64,000 nt of DNA from Streptomyces sp. NBC_00094 (GTDB lineage: Bacteria; Actinomycetota; Actinomycetes; Streptomycetales; Streptomycetaceae): NCBI RefSeq assembly GCF_026343125.1, contig NZ_JAPEMB010000001.1, positions 7,631,501-7,695,500 of the forward strand, in the 5' to 3' direction. Position numbers and translations under genes: made by a program. Positions 35,701 to 48,813 of this stretch are shown piece by piece. Below the pieces are notes generated by a model, which was given only the letters and a program-made list of their open reading frames with translations, ran no database searches and was not told the DNA's origin. Positions within the stretch are counted from its first letter, which is position 1. Each line of letters starts with the position of its first letter.

Positions 35701-35836
35701 CCTCCTCGCGCCAACGGCGGTAGCTGAGCTCCCCGCCGCCGACGACCTGCAGCGCCGTGTGGTCCGGGTGTTCGGTGGCCCGCGCGTCGAGGAGCTCCGG
35801 GACGGTCGTCGCGGCGGGCGGTGCGGTGGTGGCCAT
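32765..35836 (-). CDS. NRPS protein, A-T-C architecture with acyl-ligase-like A domain
   Basis: A 1023-residue synthetase protein. The A domain (1-490) has the phosphate loop IGTSGTTGAPKG near 162 and a hinge GDVGRLDPDGYLYLVDRETDVIKSG. The region where amino-acid A domains carry the FD motif (Asp that binds the alpha-amine) reads instead FPIGTNAGQVML. A carboxylic acid without alpha-amine is therefore the likely substrate. The T domain is near 537 (FFALGGDSFRAV). An intact C domain (about 605-1020) has THHMVSDGW near 742. ATG 35836 follows GGAGAACGCC. It is the last NRPS gene, 256 bases after its neighbour. A C domain placed after T in a loading-type protein is unusual. Confidence 0.92.
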   Translation of the reverse strand: MATTAPPAATTVPELLDARATEHPDHTALQVVGGGELSYRRWREEALRAAVGIAAAGVVPRDRVVLRFSNTRWERYAVGFLAVQYAGAVPVPVREDLSESDAAALAALAEAGTVLTDGGLPAVPGLVELRLDALLAAHPEPPAEPPHRVGPADPAQVIGTSGTTGAPKGVVAAHGNLTAGLTAHPRRRAYAHSRHALHAFPIGTNAGQVMLLNALTAAPTTLSLPRFDADRFGIAVEKFGVGTAFLVPSMVIELVNAGTAGRYDLGSLRLVNSSAAALPVPVAAALAAALPDATLVNTYTSAEASPAQISTVVDTRRPGSLGRPADPRDLRILDADGLPLPAGQVGEVWLRQPGPPRGYLGAAGQSAQVFRDGWVRMGDVGRLDPDGYLYLVDRETDVIKSGALKVSTLRIEEALHEHPAVADAAALGLPHPVMGAVPVAVVVAGPGGLDLDELRLFLSARLSRPELPVRILLAGDLPRNPSGKVVKHRLRPLFDVAAESTGPAVAPATPTELRLAGLWRRLLGRPVTDVAAEFFALGGDSFRAVQLATGISGEFGIRAGTAVIFERPSLRAQAAWVDHPDRRLASADGASAGTETVTPYLAALRAQPHVVALTSQQENFFRWMADAPGRDAGVVTALFRVADRLEPETLGRALTEVVRRHPALRTRFEAVGDGVVRAVLDEEPRVRITLTRAPGATDAEVDALLLAERDRHSDLARDPMTRLLVVSRSETDHVVLVATHHMVSDGWSVGVLLTDLGVFYSALRRGRSAPPARSGPGYQELVDWANAHWPASRAHFETALAGAPEAVEPFAGLRAVDEVLTTAHEFEVSAPLAHALRARAAELGATPFLAVTAAWTGLLASRSGHPDLVVMTPVPGRPRPDAERTVGCLVQSLLLRVDTSGGPGFAELVDRLRVVYSEALDHQLYPFAEFSPSVPFAAWLRYEAWAAPAHLPGLACEPWELPRGNTVPWPLPGGDRSVPELTVVEQPDGGLRCWLQYNALAFDLPVITELAEEFTAALATACG

Positions 35837-36092
35837 GGCGTTCTCCGGTGCGATTCGGTGGGAGGTCGGACAGGCGGAGTCGACCCGGCCGCCCGGCAGT
35901 GCCGAACGTCCGGTGGGGCGACGGGCCGCGAGGGAGGGGGCTGTGCCGAGGGGTCGGCGGCTGGTGAGGCTGTCGCGCCTCGGTGGTCCGCAAGAGGGAG
36001 CGGACCACACGGGGAACCGGCCGTGGAGTCCGAGCACGGCTGCTCGGACTCCACGGCATCGACGAGAGCCGTACCGGGATCCGAACGCGGAG

Positions 36093-39343
<3,251 letters not shown>

Positions 39344-39347
<4 letters not shown>

Positions 39348-42300
39348 GCGTTCATCTCGCTTTTCGCGCGGGCCTGCAGGGTCTCCAGGCCGATCAGGTC
39401 GTCGGACTCGGCGTCCGGGACGTCCCGGTCGAAGCGGGCAAGGACGGGAATGCAGAGACTGATCAGGACCAGGGCGGCCATGGCGAGGCCGAACACCAGA
39501 TAGAGCAGGCCGATGCCGCGCCCCTCACCGGTGCCGATCAGCGCGCCGACGCTGGAGGCCAGCGCGCCGCCCTCGTCCATCAGGGGCTGGAGCAGCTCGG
39601 GGCCGGCCGGAGCGACCAGGGCGAAACCGATCGGCAGGGTGGACCAGGCGACCATGGTGTTCACCGCGATCACCCGGCCGTGGAAGCGCATCGGCACCTT
39701 GGTCTGGACGACCGTCGCGTATATGCCGTTGAGCAGCGCCAGCCCGTAGGTCATGCCGAACGCGCCGATGGCGACCACGGTCACCGAGGGCCGCAGGCCG
39801 GTGACGACGCAGGCGGCCGCGAGGCCGAGGGTGGCGAACAGGACGCCGCGCAGACGCATCCGGCGCGGGCCGCCCCAGACCAGCAGGGTGAGGCCGCCGA
39901 GGACGGCGCCCAGGCCGGCCGCGGTGGAGACCCAGCCCGCCGCGGCGGTCGAGGAGAAGGAGAGCACCAGCGGGGTCACGAGCAGGAAGAGCGGGGAGAG
40001 GAAGATGTTCAGCACCGCGAACCAGAACAGCATGGCCCTGAAGTGGCGACTCCCGAGAGCCCGTTGGAAGCCGGCCCGGATCTCGGCGCCGACGCTTTCG
40101 CGGCGGGCGGCGGCCATCGCGTCGGGGAAGCGCACCGCCAGGGTGACGCCGGTGGCGATCAGGTAGCTGACGACGTCGAAGACCAGGATGCCGCCGAGAC
40201 CGATCACGTGCAGGATGCCGACCGCGATCAGCGGAACGAGGAACTGGGCCAGACCCAGGGCCATCTGGACCACACCGTTGGCGCGGCCGAGGAAGCGCTT
40301 GGGCACCAGCTGCGGCACGGCCGAGCCCCAGGCGACGCGCTGGAAGGCGAGCGCGGCGGAGAGCAGGGAGATCATCACGTAGCAGTGCCAGATCTCCAGC
40401 GAATCGCCGAGATACAGCACCAGCAGGACCGCCTGGGTCAGGCCGGCGGCGACGTCGCCCCACAGCATCACCCGGCGGCGGTCGCCGCGGTCGACGATGG
40501 CGCCGGCCAGCGGGGCGACCACGATGCCGGGCACCAGGCCGAAGGCGGCGAGCAGGCCGAGTTGGAACAGCGAGCCGGTCTGCAGATAGATCCAGATCGG
40601 CAGCGCGAACTCGGTCAGCGCCGAGCCGATCATCGAGAGCTGCTGGCCGGTGGCGACCGCCAGGAAGCGACCCATGGTCGGGCGGACGGGACGGCGCTCG
40701 CGGGACTTCCCCGGTGTCCCGGATCGCTCCGGCTGCCCGGGCTCCGCCTCAAGGGCCGGTGCCGTCTCGGCGGCGCCGCGGGACAGGCCTGCCAACCACC
40801 AGGTGGCGTCGGCGGTGCGTTCGTGGCGCGCCTCCTCGCCGGCGGCGATCGAGCGGTGCACCCCCGTCAGGATGTCGGCCAACTCCGCGGCGCGGTACTT
40901 GAGGTAGAAGTGGCCGGCTTCGTCCAGGACCACCACGGCGGCGGTCCCGGTGATCCGGTGCCACTCGCGGAACCGCTCCTGGTAGAACTCCGTCGCCGGA
41001 TCGCGGTCGCCGCAGACGGCGATCACCGGCGCCGTGAGAGCGCCGCCCTCGCTCTCGTACAGCTCGCCGAAGTAGCGCTCGGCGCCCACGGTGCCGACCC
41101 GGCGGTTGTGCACGATCAGCCGCAGCTGCTCCTCGTCGACCTCGTCCACGTCCAGGCCCGCCGCGGCCAGGGCGTTGATCATGCCCTGGTCACTGCGCAG
41201 GCGGGCGGACAGCTCGGCGAAGCGCTCGGCCCACGCGGCGCCACGGCCCTTCGGGCGGGCGAACGGGAAGATGCCTCCGAGGTGGACGGCGTCGATCTCC
41301 CGGCCGGCCGCCTCCACCCGTCGGGCGATCTCCACGGTCAGCCGGACGCCGACCCCGCAGTGCCCGTAGAGCACCAGCGGTCCCACGACGTTCGCGACGA
41401 TCTCCTCGGCGCAGAGCCGGGCGACCTCGTCGATGTCCATCGCCTCCTCGCCCAGCTCGTGGCCGGGGACGGCGATGGAGTGCAGGGCCCAGTCCGCCGG
41501 CATGGCCTCGGCGAGCGGCTTGTAGATCAGTGCGCTGCCCCCGCCGTAGGGGGCGCAGACCACACTGGCTGCCACCTCGCGGCGCTCGGGGGTGAGCAGA
41601 TGCAGCAGCCGCCGCGGGCCCCGCTCGCCTTCGGGGGTGGCCACCAGTGCGGCGAGCCGACGGACCGTCGGGTACGTGAAGAGGTCCATGACGCCGACCG
41701 GGGTGGCCAGGTCGGGGAACGCCCGACGCATCCGGGCGACCACCTGGGTGGCGAGCAGCGAGTGGCCCCCGAGCTCGAAGAAGTCGTCCAGTGCGCCGAC
41801 CCGGGGAAGATCCAGCAGGTCCGCCCACATGGCGGCGATCACCTGCTCGGTCTCGCCCTCGGGGTCGACATGGGCTCCGGCGGCCGGGCCGTCCACGGGC
41901 GCGGGCAGCGCCTTCCGGTCGACCTTGCCGTGGGCGAGCAGCGGCAGCCGCTCAAGCACCACGTACCGGGCCGGGACCATGTAGTCCGGCAGGACCTCGC
42001 CCAGGGTGGCGCGGAGTTCGGCGGCGGCCGGCGGTTCGCCGCCGGCGGGGCGCTCCAGGTAGGCGACGAGGTTCTGCTTGACGCCCTCGCCACGGGCCAG
42101 GACCACCGCCTGGGTGATGCCGGGCAGCGCGGTCAGCGCGGCCTCGATCTCGCCGGGCTCGACCCGGTAGCCGCGGACCTTGATCTGGTCGTCGCAGCGG
42201 CCGAGGTAGTCCAGTGCCCCGTCCGTCCGCCAGCGTGCCAGGTCACCGGTGCGGTACATCCGCGGACCGCCGCCGCTCCCCGCGGCGTCCCGGCCGGTTC

Positions 42301-44950
42301 CGGACGGATCGGCCCCGGACGGGTCCGCGCCCGCCGGGACGGCGTACGGATCGGGCAGGAACCGCTCGGCCGTCAGGTCCGGCCGCCCGAGGTAGCCACG
42401 GGCCAGCCGGTCCCCGCCCAGGTACAACTCACCCGTGACTCCCGGCGGAACGGGGTTGCGGGCCTCGTCCAGCACGTAGCAGCGCCCGCCGGCCAGCGGG
42501 CTGCCGATCGGGGTGCTGCCCGGCGCGTCCGGGCCGTCGGCGGTGACCTCGTGGACGGTCATCCCCACCGTCGCCTCGGTCGGCCCGTAGTGGTTGAACA
42601 CCGCGCACCGGCCCAGCGCGGCGATGCCCGCCGCCCAGGACCGACTGCTGGCCTCGCCGCCGAGGACCAGCGCACGGCGCGGCAGCAGCCGCTCAAGCGG
42701 TGCGTCAGCGGTCAGCGCGGCCAGGTGGGAGGGCGTCATCTTCAGGTAGTCGATGCCGGCCCGCTCGATCTCCGAGGCCAGTTCCACGCCCGCGATCCGG
42801 CGCGGCAGCAGGTGCACCCGGCCGCCGGTCGTGAGCGCCAGGTAGAGCATGGTCATGCTGAAGTCGAAGGAGAGCGACTGCAACAGCCCGAAGGAGGCCC
42901 CGGGCTCGATCCGCAGACGATCGCCCGCGCCCGCAAGGTAGTTGAGGACCTGGCGGTGCTGCACCGCGACGCCCTTGGGCGCGCCGGTGGAGCCCGAGGT
43001 GTAGATCACGTACGCGAGGTGGTCGGCGCCGGAGACCTCCTCCAGCGGTGCCCCGTCCCACTCCGCAGCGTCGGTGCCGTCGTCGGTCAGCAGGTCGACC
43101 GCCGGGTGATCGCCGAACCGCGGTCGCAGCACGGTGTCGGTGATCAGGACCGTGGCTCCGGCGTCGGCGACCAGGTGGGCGAGCCGGGCGGGGGGCTGCT
43201 CGGGGTCGAGCGGCAGGTATCCGCCGCCGGCCTTGAGGACGGCGACCAGGGCGATCGCCAGCTCGGCGGACTGCTCCAGGCAGACGGCCACCCGGTCGTC
43301 CGCACCCACGCCCAGCGTGCGTAGGCGTCGGGCCATGGCGTTGGCGCGGCGGTCGAGGTCACCGTAGGTCAGCGTGCGGTCCTCGAAGACCAGCGCCGAG
43401 GCCTCGGGCGTCAGGGCCGCCGTCCGGGTCAGCGCCTGGGTGAGCGTGGCGGGACCGCCGTCCGGAAGGGCGGGACCGACGGCCCAGGTCTCCAGCACGG
43501 CCGTCCGCTCGGCCGCGGTGAGCAGCGGGAGCCGGTCGACCGGCAGCGCGGGGTCGGCGACGCCGGCCGCGGTCAGCAGCTCGAACCGCTCGGCGAAGCG
43601 CTCGACGGTGTCGGCGTCGAAGAGGTCGGTGCGGTAGGTGAACAGACCGTAGAGGCCGCCGTCCGACTCCTCCCGCATGTAGAGGGCGAGGTCGGCGTGG
43701 GTCGTGGTGGCCTCGTAGCCGAAGCCCTCGGAGTCCAGGCCCGCGGCGGGGGTGGTGGCGCGGTCGCCGTAGTTCTGGAAGGCGAAGGTGGTCTGGAAGA
43801 CGGCGGCGCGGCTGACGTCGCGTTCCACCGCGAGATCGTTGACCATCTGCTCGAACGGAATCTCCTGGTGCGCGTACGCATCGAGCGTGGTCTCGCGGAC
43901 CCGGCTGATCAGCCGGCCGAAGTCGAGCTCGGCGGAGAGCCGGGCGCGGATCGGCAGCATGTTGACGAACGCACCCACCACGCCTTCGAGTTCACGATGG
44001 AGACGGCCGGCGACGGCGGAGCCGACGGCGAAGTCGCGCTGGCCGGCGTGCCGGCCCAGCAGAGCCTGGAACGCGGCCATCAGCACCATGTACGTGGAGG
44101 CGCCGTGGGCCCGCGCCACTGCGCCGATCCGGCGGGAGAGTTCGGGGCTCCAGCGGAACTCGGTCGCGGCCCCGTCGAAGGTGAAGAGCGGTGGGCGGGG
44201 CCGGTCGGAGGGCAGCTCCAGGGCCGGGACGCCGTCGAGCTCGCCGCGCCAGTACGCACGCGAGGCGTCGAGCTGCCCGTTCTCCAGACGGTCCCGCTGC
44301 CAGGCCGCGTAGTCCCCGAACTGGACGTCGAGCGAAGGCAGTTCACCCGAAGAGTCGTGGGCGTGATGGGCGTAGCGGATGTCGAGCTCGCGGTTGAGGA
44401 GGTCGATCGACCAGCCGTCGCAGATGATGTGGTGCATCACCAGGGCGAGGACGTGGTCGTCCTCGGCGATGCGGACCACCAGGGCGCGCAGCAGCGGACC
44501 GACCTGGAGGTCGAAGGGTTCCGCGATCAGCGCGCCGAGTTCGGCGGCGGCGCGCGCCTCCGGGTTCGGGTCCGCGGTGGCATCCAGGTGCAGGGCGGTG
44601 AACGGCGCGGGCTCGGCGACCCGCACCTCGGCGGTGCCGGCCTCGGTGGTGCGGAAGGTCATCCGCAGGCTCTCGTGCCGGGCCACCAGGTCGGTCAGCG
44701 CGGCGTCCAGCGCGGCGCGGTCGAAGGTGCCCCGGAACCGGCGGGCCGGTGCCAGCGTGTAGGCCGTGGAGCCGGGAGCGAACTGGTCCATGAACCAGAG
44801 CCGTTCCTGACCGCTGGAGAGCGGCGGTGCGGTGTCCGCCGGGCGGGGGTCCACCACCCGGGCGGGGGCTGCGGCGCCGCGCAGCCGCTGGCTGAGCAGG
44901 GCGCGCTTGGCTGCGGACCAGCCGGTGGGCAGGTCCTGGGTATCCGTCAT
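39344..44950 (-). CDS. NRPS C-A-T-TE fused to an MFS transporter
   Basis: An 1868-residue chimera. C domain 45-490, with HHIICDG at 173-179. A domain about 520-1040, with TSGSTGAPKG near 650 and an extracted code D-F-T-K-V-G-H-V-G-K of the Asp/Asn lineage. T domain, Ser1064 in ELGGHSLL. Thioesterase about 1150-1400, whose nucleophile elbow is GHCGVG with Cys1198 in place of Ser, an Asp in CGDRDP and a His in DEAGHFYL. A linker of about 40 residues leads to a complete MFS domain of about 12 helices (1426-1850: GRFLAVATGQQLSMIGSALT ... DRGDRRRVM). ATG 44950 follows AGGAACCCG. Product release and export appear to be built into one chain. Confidence 0.95.
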
Positions 44951-45127
44951 CGGGTTCCTGTTCGGGCGTACGGCGGGGGAGTCGGAGGGTGCGGGGCACG
45001 GACGTGCGGGAACGGAGGGTGCGGGCACGGAGGTTGTGGGCATGGAGGGGCCGGGCGCGGAGGTCGTGGGCACAGGAGGGGCCGGGCACGGCCGAGCGGC
45101 CTGTGCCCGGCGAAACGGGCGCGGGGC

Positions 45128-48100
45128 CTACTGACGCTCGCGGACCGCGGCGGCGATACCGGCAGGGGTCGGGACGTCGAAGAAGACGTCGAAGTCCACT
45201 TCCACGCCGAGCGCGTCGCGGATCCGAGCAGCGATCTGAATCACCGTCAGTGAGTGCCCGCCGAGGTCGAACAGGTCATCCTCGGGGCCGACATCGGGCA
45301 GGTTCAGCACCTCGGCCCAGATCCGGCGGACCGTCCCGGTCGTCTCGTCGCCGGTATCGGCGGCCTGGGGCACCGGAGCCTCGCGTGCCGGTACCGGCAG
45401 GGCCCGCCGGTCCAGCTTGCCGTTCGGGGTGAGCGGCAGACGTTCCATGGTGAGCCAGCGCTGCGGCGCCATCGCGGCCGGCAGCGTACGCAACAGGTGG
45501 TCGCGCAGGTCGGCGGGGGCGGGCGACCGGGCGCCGGCAACCGGGACCAGGTAGCCGGCCAGGAAGGGCTCCCCGTCTTCCTCGGTGTGGACGGCGACGG
45601 CGGCCTGGGCGAGGGCCGGGTGCTCCAGGAGGGCGGACTCGATCTCGCCGAGTTCGATCCGGTGACCGCGGATCTTGACCTGGTCGTCGATCCGGCCGAG
45701 GAAGTCGAGGTCGCCGTCGGGTGTCCGAACGGCCTGGTCTCCGGTGCGGTAGAGCCGGGTGCCGGGCGGGCCGAACGGGTTCGGTACGAAGCGTTCGTCG
45801 GTGAGTTCGGGTCGGCCGAGGTAGCCGTGAGCGACGCCGTCCCCGCCGATCAGCAGCTCTCCGGGGATGCCGAGCGGGGTGGGGCGCAGCTGCTCGTCGA
45901 CGACGTAGGTCTGGGTGTTGGCGATCGGGTGGCCGATCCGGACCTGTTCGGGTTCGGCCGGGAGCTCGGCGCAGGTGGACCAGATGGTGGTCTCGGTGGG
46001 CCCGTACACATTGAACAGCCGGGCGGTGCGCGCGCGCAGTTCGCGGGCGAGCGGGAGCGGAAGCGCCTCGCCGCCGGCCAGGCCGGTGACGGAGGTGAGC
46101 GCGTCGACGCCGGTTCCCGCCGTGAGCATGACCCGCCATCCGGACGGGGTGGCCTGGACGTGGGTGACGCCCTCGGCGCCGATCAGCGAGAGCAGTCCGG
46201 GGCCGTCGACGGCGAGACCGTCCGGGGCCAGGACCAGGCGGCCACCGGTGATCAGTGGCAGGTAGAGCTCCAGCGCGGAGATGTCGAACGAGAGCGAGGT
46301 CAAGCCGAGCCAGGCGTGCCGAGGGCCGGAACCGAGCCGGTCGGCGAAGGAGGTGAGCAGGTTGACCAACGCCCGGTGGCCGACCGCGACGCCCTTGGGG
46401 CGGCCCGTGGAGCCGGAGGTGTAGAGGACGTACGCCACGTCGTCCGGACCGGGGGCGAGATCGGGGGCGGCGTCGGGGGCGGCCTCGGCCGGCTCCTGCG
46501 CCGATGGCGCCGGGAGCCGCAGGACCGCGGGGGCGGCTTCGGCGACCACGGGCGAGGGCTCGCGGTCGGCGAGCACCAGAACGGCTCCGGAGTCGCGCAG
46601 GACGAGGGCGAGGCGCTCGGCCGGATAGCCGGGGTCCAGCGGCAGGTACGCCGCGCCGGTGGCGAGGGTGGCGAGCAGCGCGGCGGGCAGGTCGGAGGTG
46701 CGGTCCAGGTGGAGAGCGACCAGATCGCCGGGCCGGACGCCCCCGGCACGCAGTACTGCCGCCAACTGATCGGTACGGAGAAGTAGTTCGCGGTAGCTGA
46801 GGTGGCGGCCGGCAGCGCTGACCGCGATCGCGTCGGGGGTGGCGGCGACCTGGGCGCGGACCAGGTCGAGCACGGTCCGATCGGCCGGATAGGGCCGGTC
46901 GGTGGCGTTCGGCGCGGTGGTGACGGCCCGGAGTTCGTCGGCGTCCAGGAGCGGCAGGTCCAGCAGCCGGGTACCGGGCGCGGCGACCGCACCGGCGAGC
47001 AGGGTGGCGTAGTGGCCGGCGATCCGGCGGGCGGCGGCCGGGGTGATCACGGCCGCGTCGTACTGGAGACTGAAGTCGATGCCGCCCCCCGGGGTGTCGG
47101 GAGTGTCGGGGGCCTCCACGATCTGGAGGTGGAGCGTGTTTCGGGCGGTGCGGTTGTACACGGCCCAGGCGATCCGGGCGCCGGTGTCGGCGAAGTCCGG
47201 GTCCGGTCCGCGCCGGCGGTAGCCGAGCGAGACCGCGGTCAGGCCGACGCGGGGGCCCAGTCCGGCGACGGCGGCGCCGAAGGGCACGCTGCGGTACGGG
47301 TATCCGGCCCGCAGCTCGCCCCGCACGGCGGCGGCGAAGGCGGTGAAGGTCTGTGACGCATCGGCCGCCGGTGCGTGGACGGGGAGTTCATTGACGAACA
47401 TCCCTATTTCCCCGCTGAGTTCCGGCGTCCGCGTGGAGAGTGGAACGGACACCGGGACCGCCTCGCCGCCGTAGCGGCGCAGCAGCCCGTGCAGGGCCGC
47501 GAGCAGGAACTCGAAGACCGTGGTGCCGGCGAGGGTGGCCGCGGCGGCCAACTCACCGGCCTCGACGCCTTCGAGACGCCACTCGACCGCCTCACCGACC
47601 CCGGCCCCGACCCCGGCCGGGGTGCGCGGCGCGCCGGGGAGGACCGGTTCGGTGGCGGTGGCCCAACGCGGCCCGTACCACTCGGCAGCCCGCCGTACGG
47701 TGTCCGGTTCCGCTGTCGCTGCTCTCGCCGCCGTCGCCGTGGCCGGTGCGGTGGTCACAGGCAGGGGCGCCGAGCCGTACGCCGCCGCGAGGTCCCGAGT
47801 CAGGACGTCCTTGGAGTTGCCGTCGAAGACCGCGTGGTGAGCGGTGACCAGCAGCTCGGCGCTCCCGTCGGCGCGCTGGTGCAGGGTGAAACGGCTGAGC
47901 GGACCGGTCTCCAGAGCGAACGGACGAGCGGCTTCCTCCTCCAGACGCTTCTCCAATTCGGCCTCGTCCGCGGGTGCTTCGAGCCTCACCAGTTCGGGAC
48001 GTCGCGCCGCGGGTTCCTGCCAGACCTGGCCGTCACGCTCCATCAGACGGGCGGCAAGGGCCGGATGACGCCTGGTCACGGCATCCACCGCGCGGACCAG

Positions 48101-48244
48101 CGCCGCCGTGTCGACCCGGTCGAAGGAGATCCGCACGGGCATGTGGAACGCCTCGCGCGCCAGCCCCAGCCGATCGGTCAGCCAGACCCCCTGCTGAGCC
48201 GGGGAGGCCGGAAATCGGTCGGGCAGGGAGAGGACTTCGGACAT
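45128..48244 (-). CDS. NRPS module, C-A(Gly)-T
   Basis: A 1038-residue module, first in the operon. The C domain (8-440) has the active-site HHAVFDG at 136-142. The A domain (about 460-960) has YVLYTSGSTGRPKGVAV near 605 and LSFDISALELYLPL, QATPSGW, LAGGEALP and NVYGPTETTIW. The code I extract, D-I-L-Q-L-G-V-I-W-K, differs at one position from the established glycine code DILQLGLIWK. The T domain Ser is near 998 (DLGGHSLTV). ATG 48244 opens on a normal C-domain N terminus (SLPDRFPASPAQQGVWL), although the ribosome site is weak. An N-terminal C domain means it accepts an upstream acyl or peptidyl donor. Confidence 0.94.
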   Translation of the reverse strand: MSEVLSLPDRFPASPAQQGVWLTDRLGLAREAFHMPVRISFDRVDTAALVRAVDAVTRRHPALAARLMERDGQVWQEPAARRPELVRLEAPADEAELEKRLEEEAARPFALETGPLSRFTLHQRADGSAELLVTAHHAVFDGNSKDVLTRDLAAAYGSAPLPVTTAPATATAARAATAEPDTVRRAAEWYGPRWATATEPVLPGAPRTPAGVGAGVGEAVEWRLEGVEAGELAAAATLAGTTVFEFLLAALHGLLRRYGGEAVPVSVPLSTRTPELSGEIGMFVNELPVHAPAADASQTFTAFAAAVRGELRAGYPYRSVPFGAAVAGLGPRVGLTAVSLGYRRRGPDPDFADTGARIAWAVYNRTARNTLHLQIVEAPDTPDTPGGGIDFSLQYDAAVITPAAARRIAGHYATLLAGAVAAPGTRLLDLPLLDADELRAVTTAPNATDRPYPADRTVLDLVRAQVAATPDAIAVSAAGRHLSYRELLLRTDQLAAVLRAGGVRPGDLVALHLDRTSDLPAALLATLATGAAYLPLDPGYPAERLALVLRDSGAVLVLADREPSPVVAEAAPAVLRLPAPSAQEPAEAAPDAAPDLAPGPDDVAYVLYTSGSTGRPKGVAVGHRALVNLLTSFADRLGSGPRHAWLGLTSLSFDISALELYLPLITGGRLVLAPDGLAVDGPGLLSLIGAEGVTHVQATPSGWRVMLTAGTGVDALTSVTGLAGGEALPLPLARELRARTARLFNVYGPTETTIWSTCAELPAEPEQVRIGHPIANTQTYVVDEQLRPTPLGIPGELLIGGDGVAHGYLGRPELTDERFVPNPFGPPGTRLYRTGDQAVRTPDGDLDFLGRIDDQVKIRGHRIELGEIESALLEHPALAQAAVAVHTEEDGEPFLAGYLVPVAGARSPAPADLRDHLLRTLPAAMAPQRWLTMERLPLTPNGKLDRRALPVPAREAPVPQAADTGDETTGTVRRIWAEVLNLPDVGPEDDLFDLGGHSLTVIQIAARIRDALGVEVDFDVFFDVPTPAGIAAAVRERQ

Positions 48245-48813
48245 CGGCGGCTCACTTAGGACGTCGGAGCAGAGTGGAGGAGCAGCACGGGTGAACGTGC
48301 GGACGCGGGCTACCGCACGTCGGTGCTTCGGACGCCGACGGCGGTCTGTGGCAGCGGGGTTCGGTGACGGCATCGGCCGCCGTGTGACGCAGGCCCACCC
48401 CCCGTGGACCGGCCGACGGCCGTGAGCGGTCTGGGCCGCCGGACATTCCAGGATGCCCCGAGGCGTCTGGTATCTCCGGCCCCGCCCGATGAAGACCATT
48501 GGTCCAGACCTGTCGAGAGATTCGCACACCGCCAAAGCACCGTCAAGAGTCGTCCACCGCCCGGAATCAGCCTCCATGTCCGCACCGAGCTCTACCGACT
48601 TGCACCCAAACATCCGTGTGTATGATCGGCTCTGACTGTGCGTCAACATCCATGCGTCCAAGGGGAGATCGACCGCTTCCCGGACCGCCTCCATGCCGCC
48701 GTCCGGTCGTGCGGCCTGTCACCCACCGAGTGGAGCGATCTCTGCCTCAGGTCGTACCGCGTCGAGACTTCAGACAGATGCGCCCAGGGTGCTGCGGCAG
48801 CCACGGTGGCCGC
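48245..48813. other. 569-base divergent control region (NRPS / membrane protein)
   Basis: No gene is supported here on either strand; a long minus frame runs through but lacks C-domain or other similarity. The region must carry the promoters of the NRPS operon (leftward) and of the membrane protein-kinase-regulator operon (rightward). TATGAT at 48621-48626 is a good -10 box for the plus strand, with TTGCAC 15 bases before it as a poor -35. The stretch 48590-48660 is locally richer in A/T than its surroundings. Confidence 0.45.

Noticed and set aside
39680..43324. A 1214-codon open frame on the plus strand opposite the NRPS-MFS gene
   Set aside because: It is a high-GC shadow frame with Gly/Arg/Asp/Gln-rich composition and no domain similarity, exactly antisense to clear A, T and TE domains.
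45001..45120. Repetitive gcggagg/gggcacgg sequence between two NRPS genes as a possible repeat element
   Set aside because: Irregular short repeats in a gap of about 180 bases, with no terminal symmetry. It is better seen as a degenerate intergenic spacer.
48245..48694. N-terminal extension of the Gly NRPS module to 48694
   Set aside because: The added 150 residues show no domain, while MSEVLSLPDRFPASPAQQG is a normal C-domain start.
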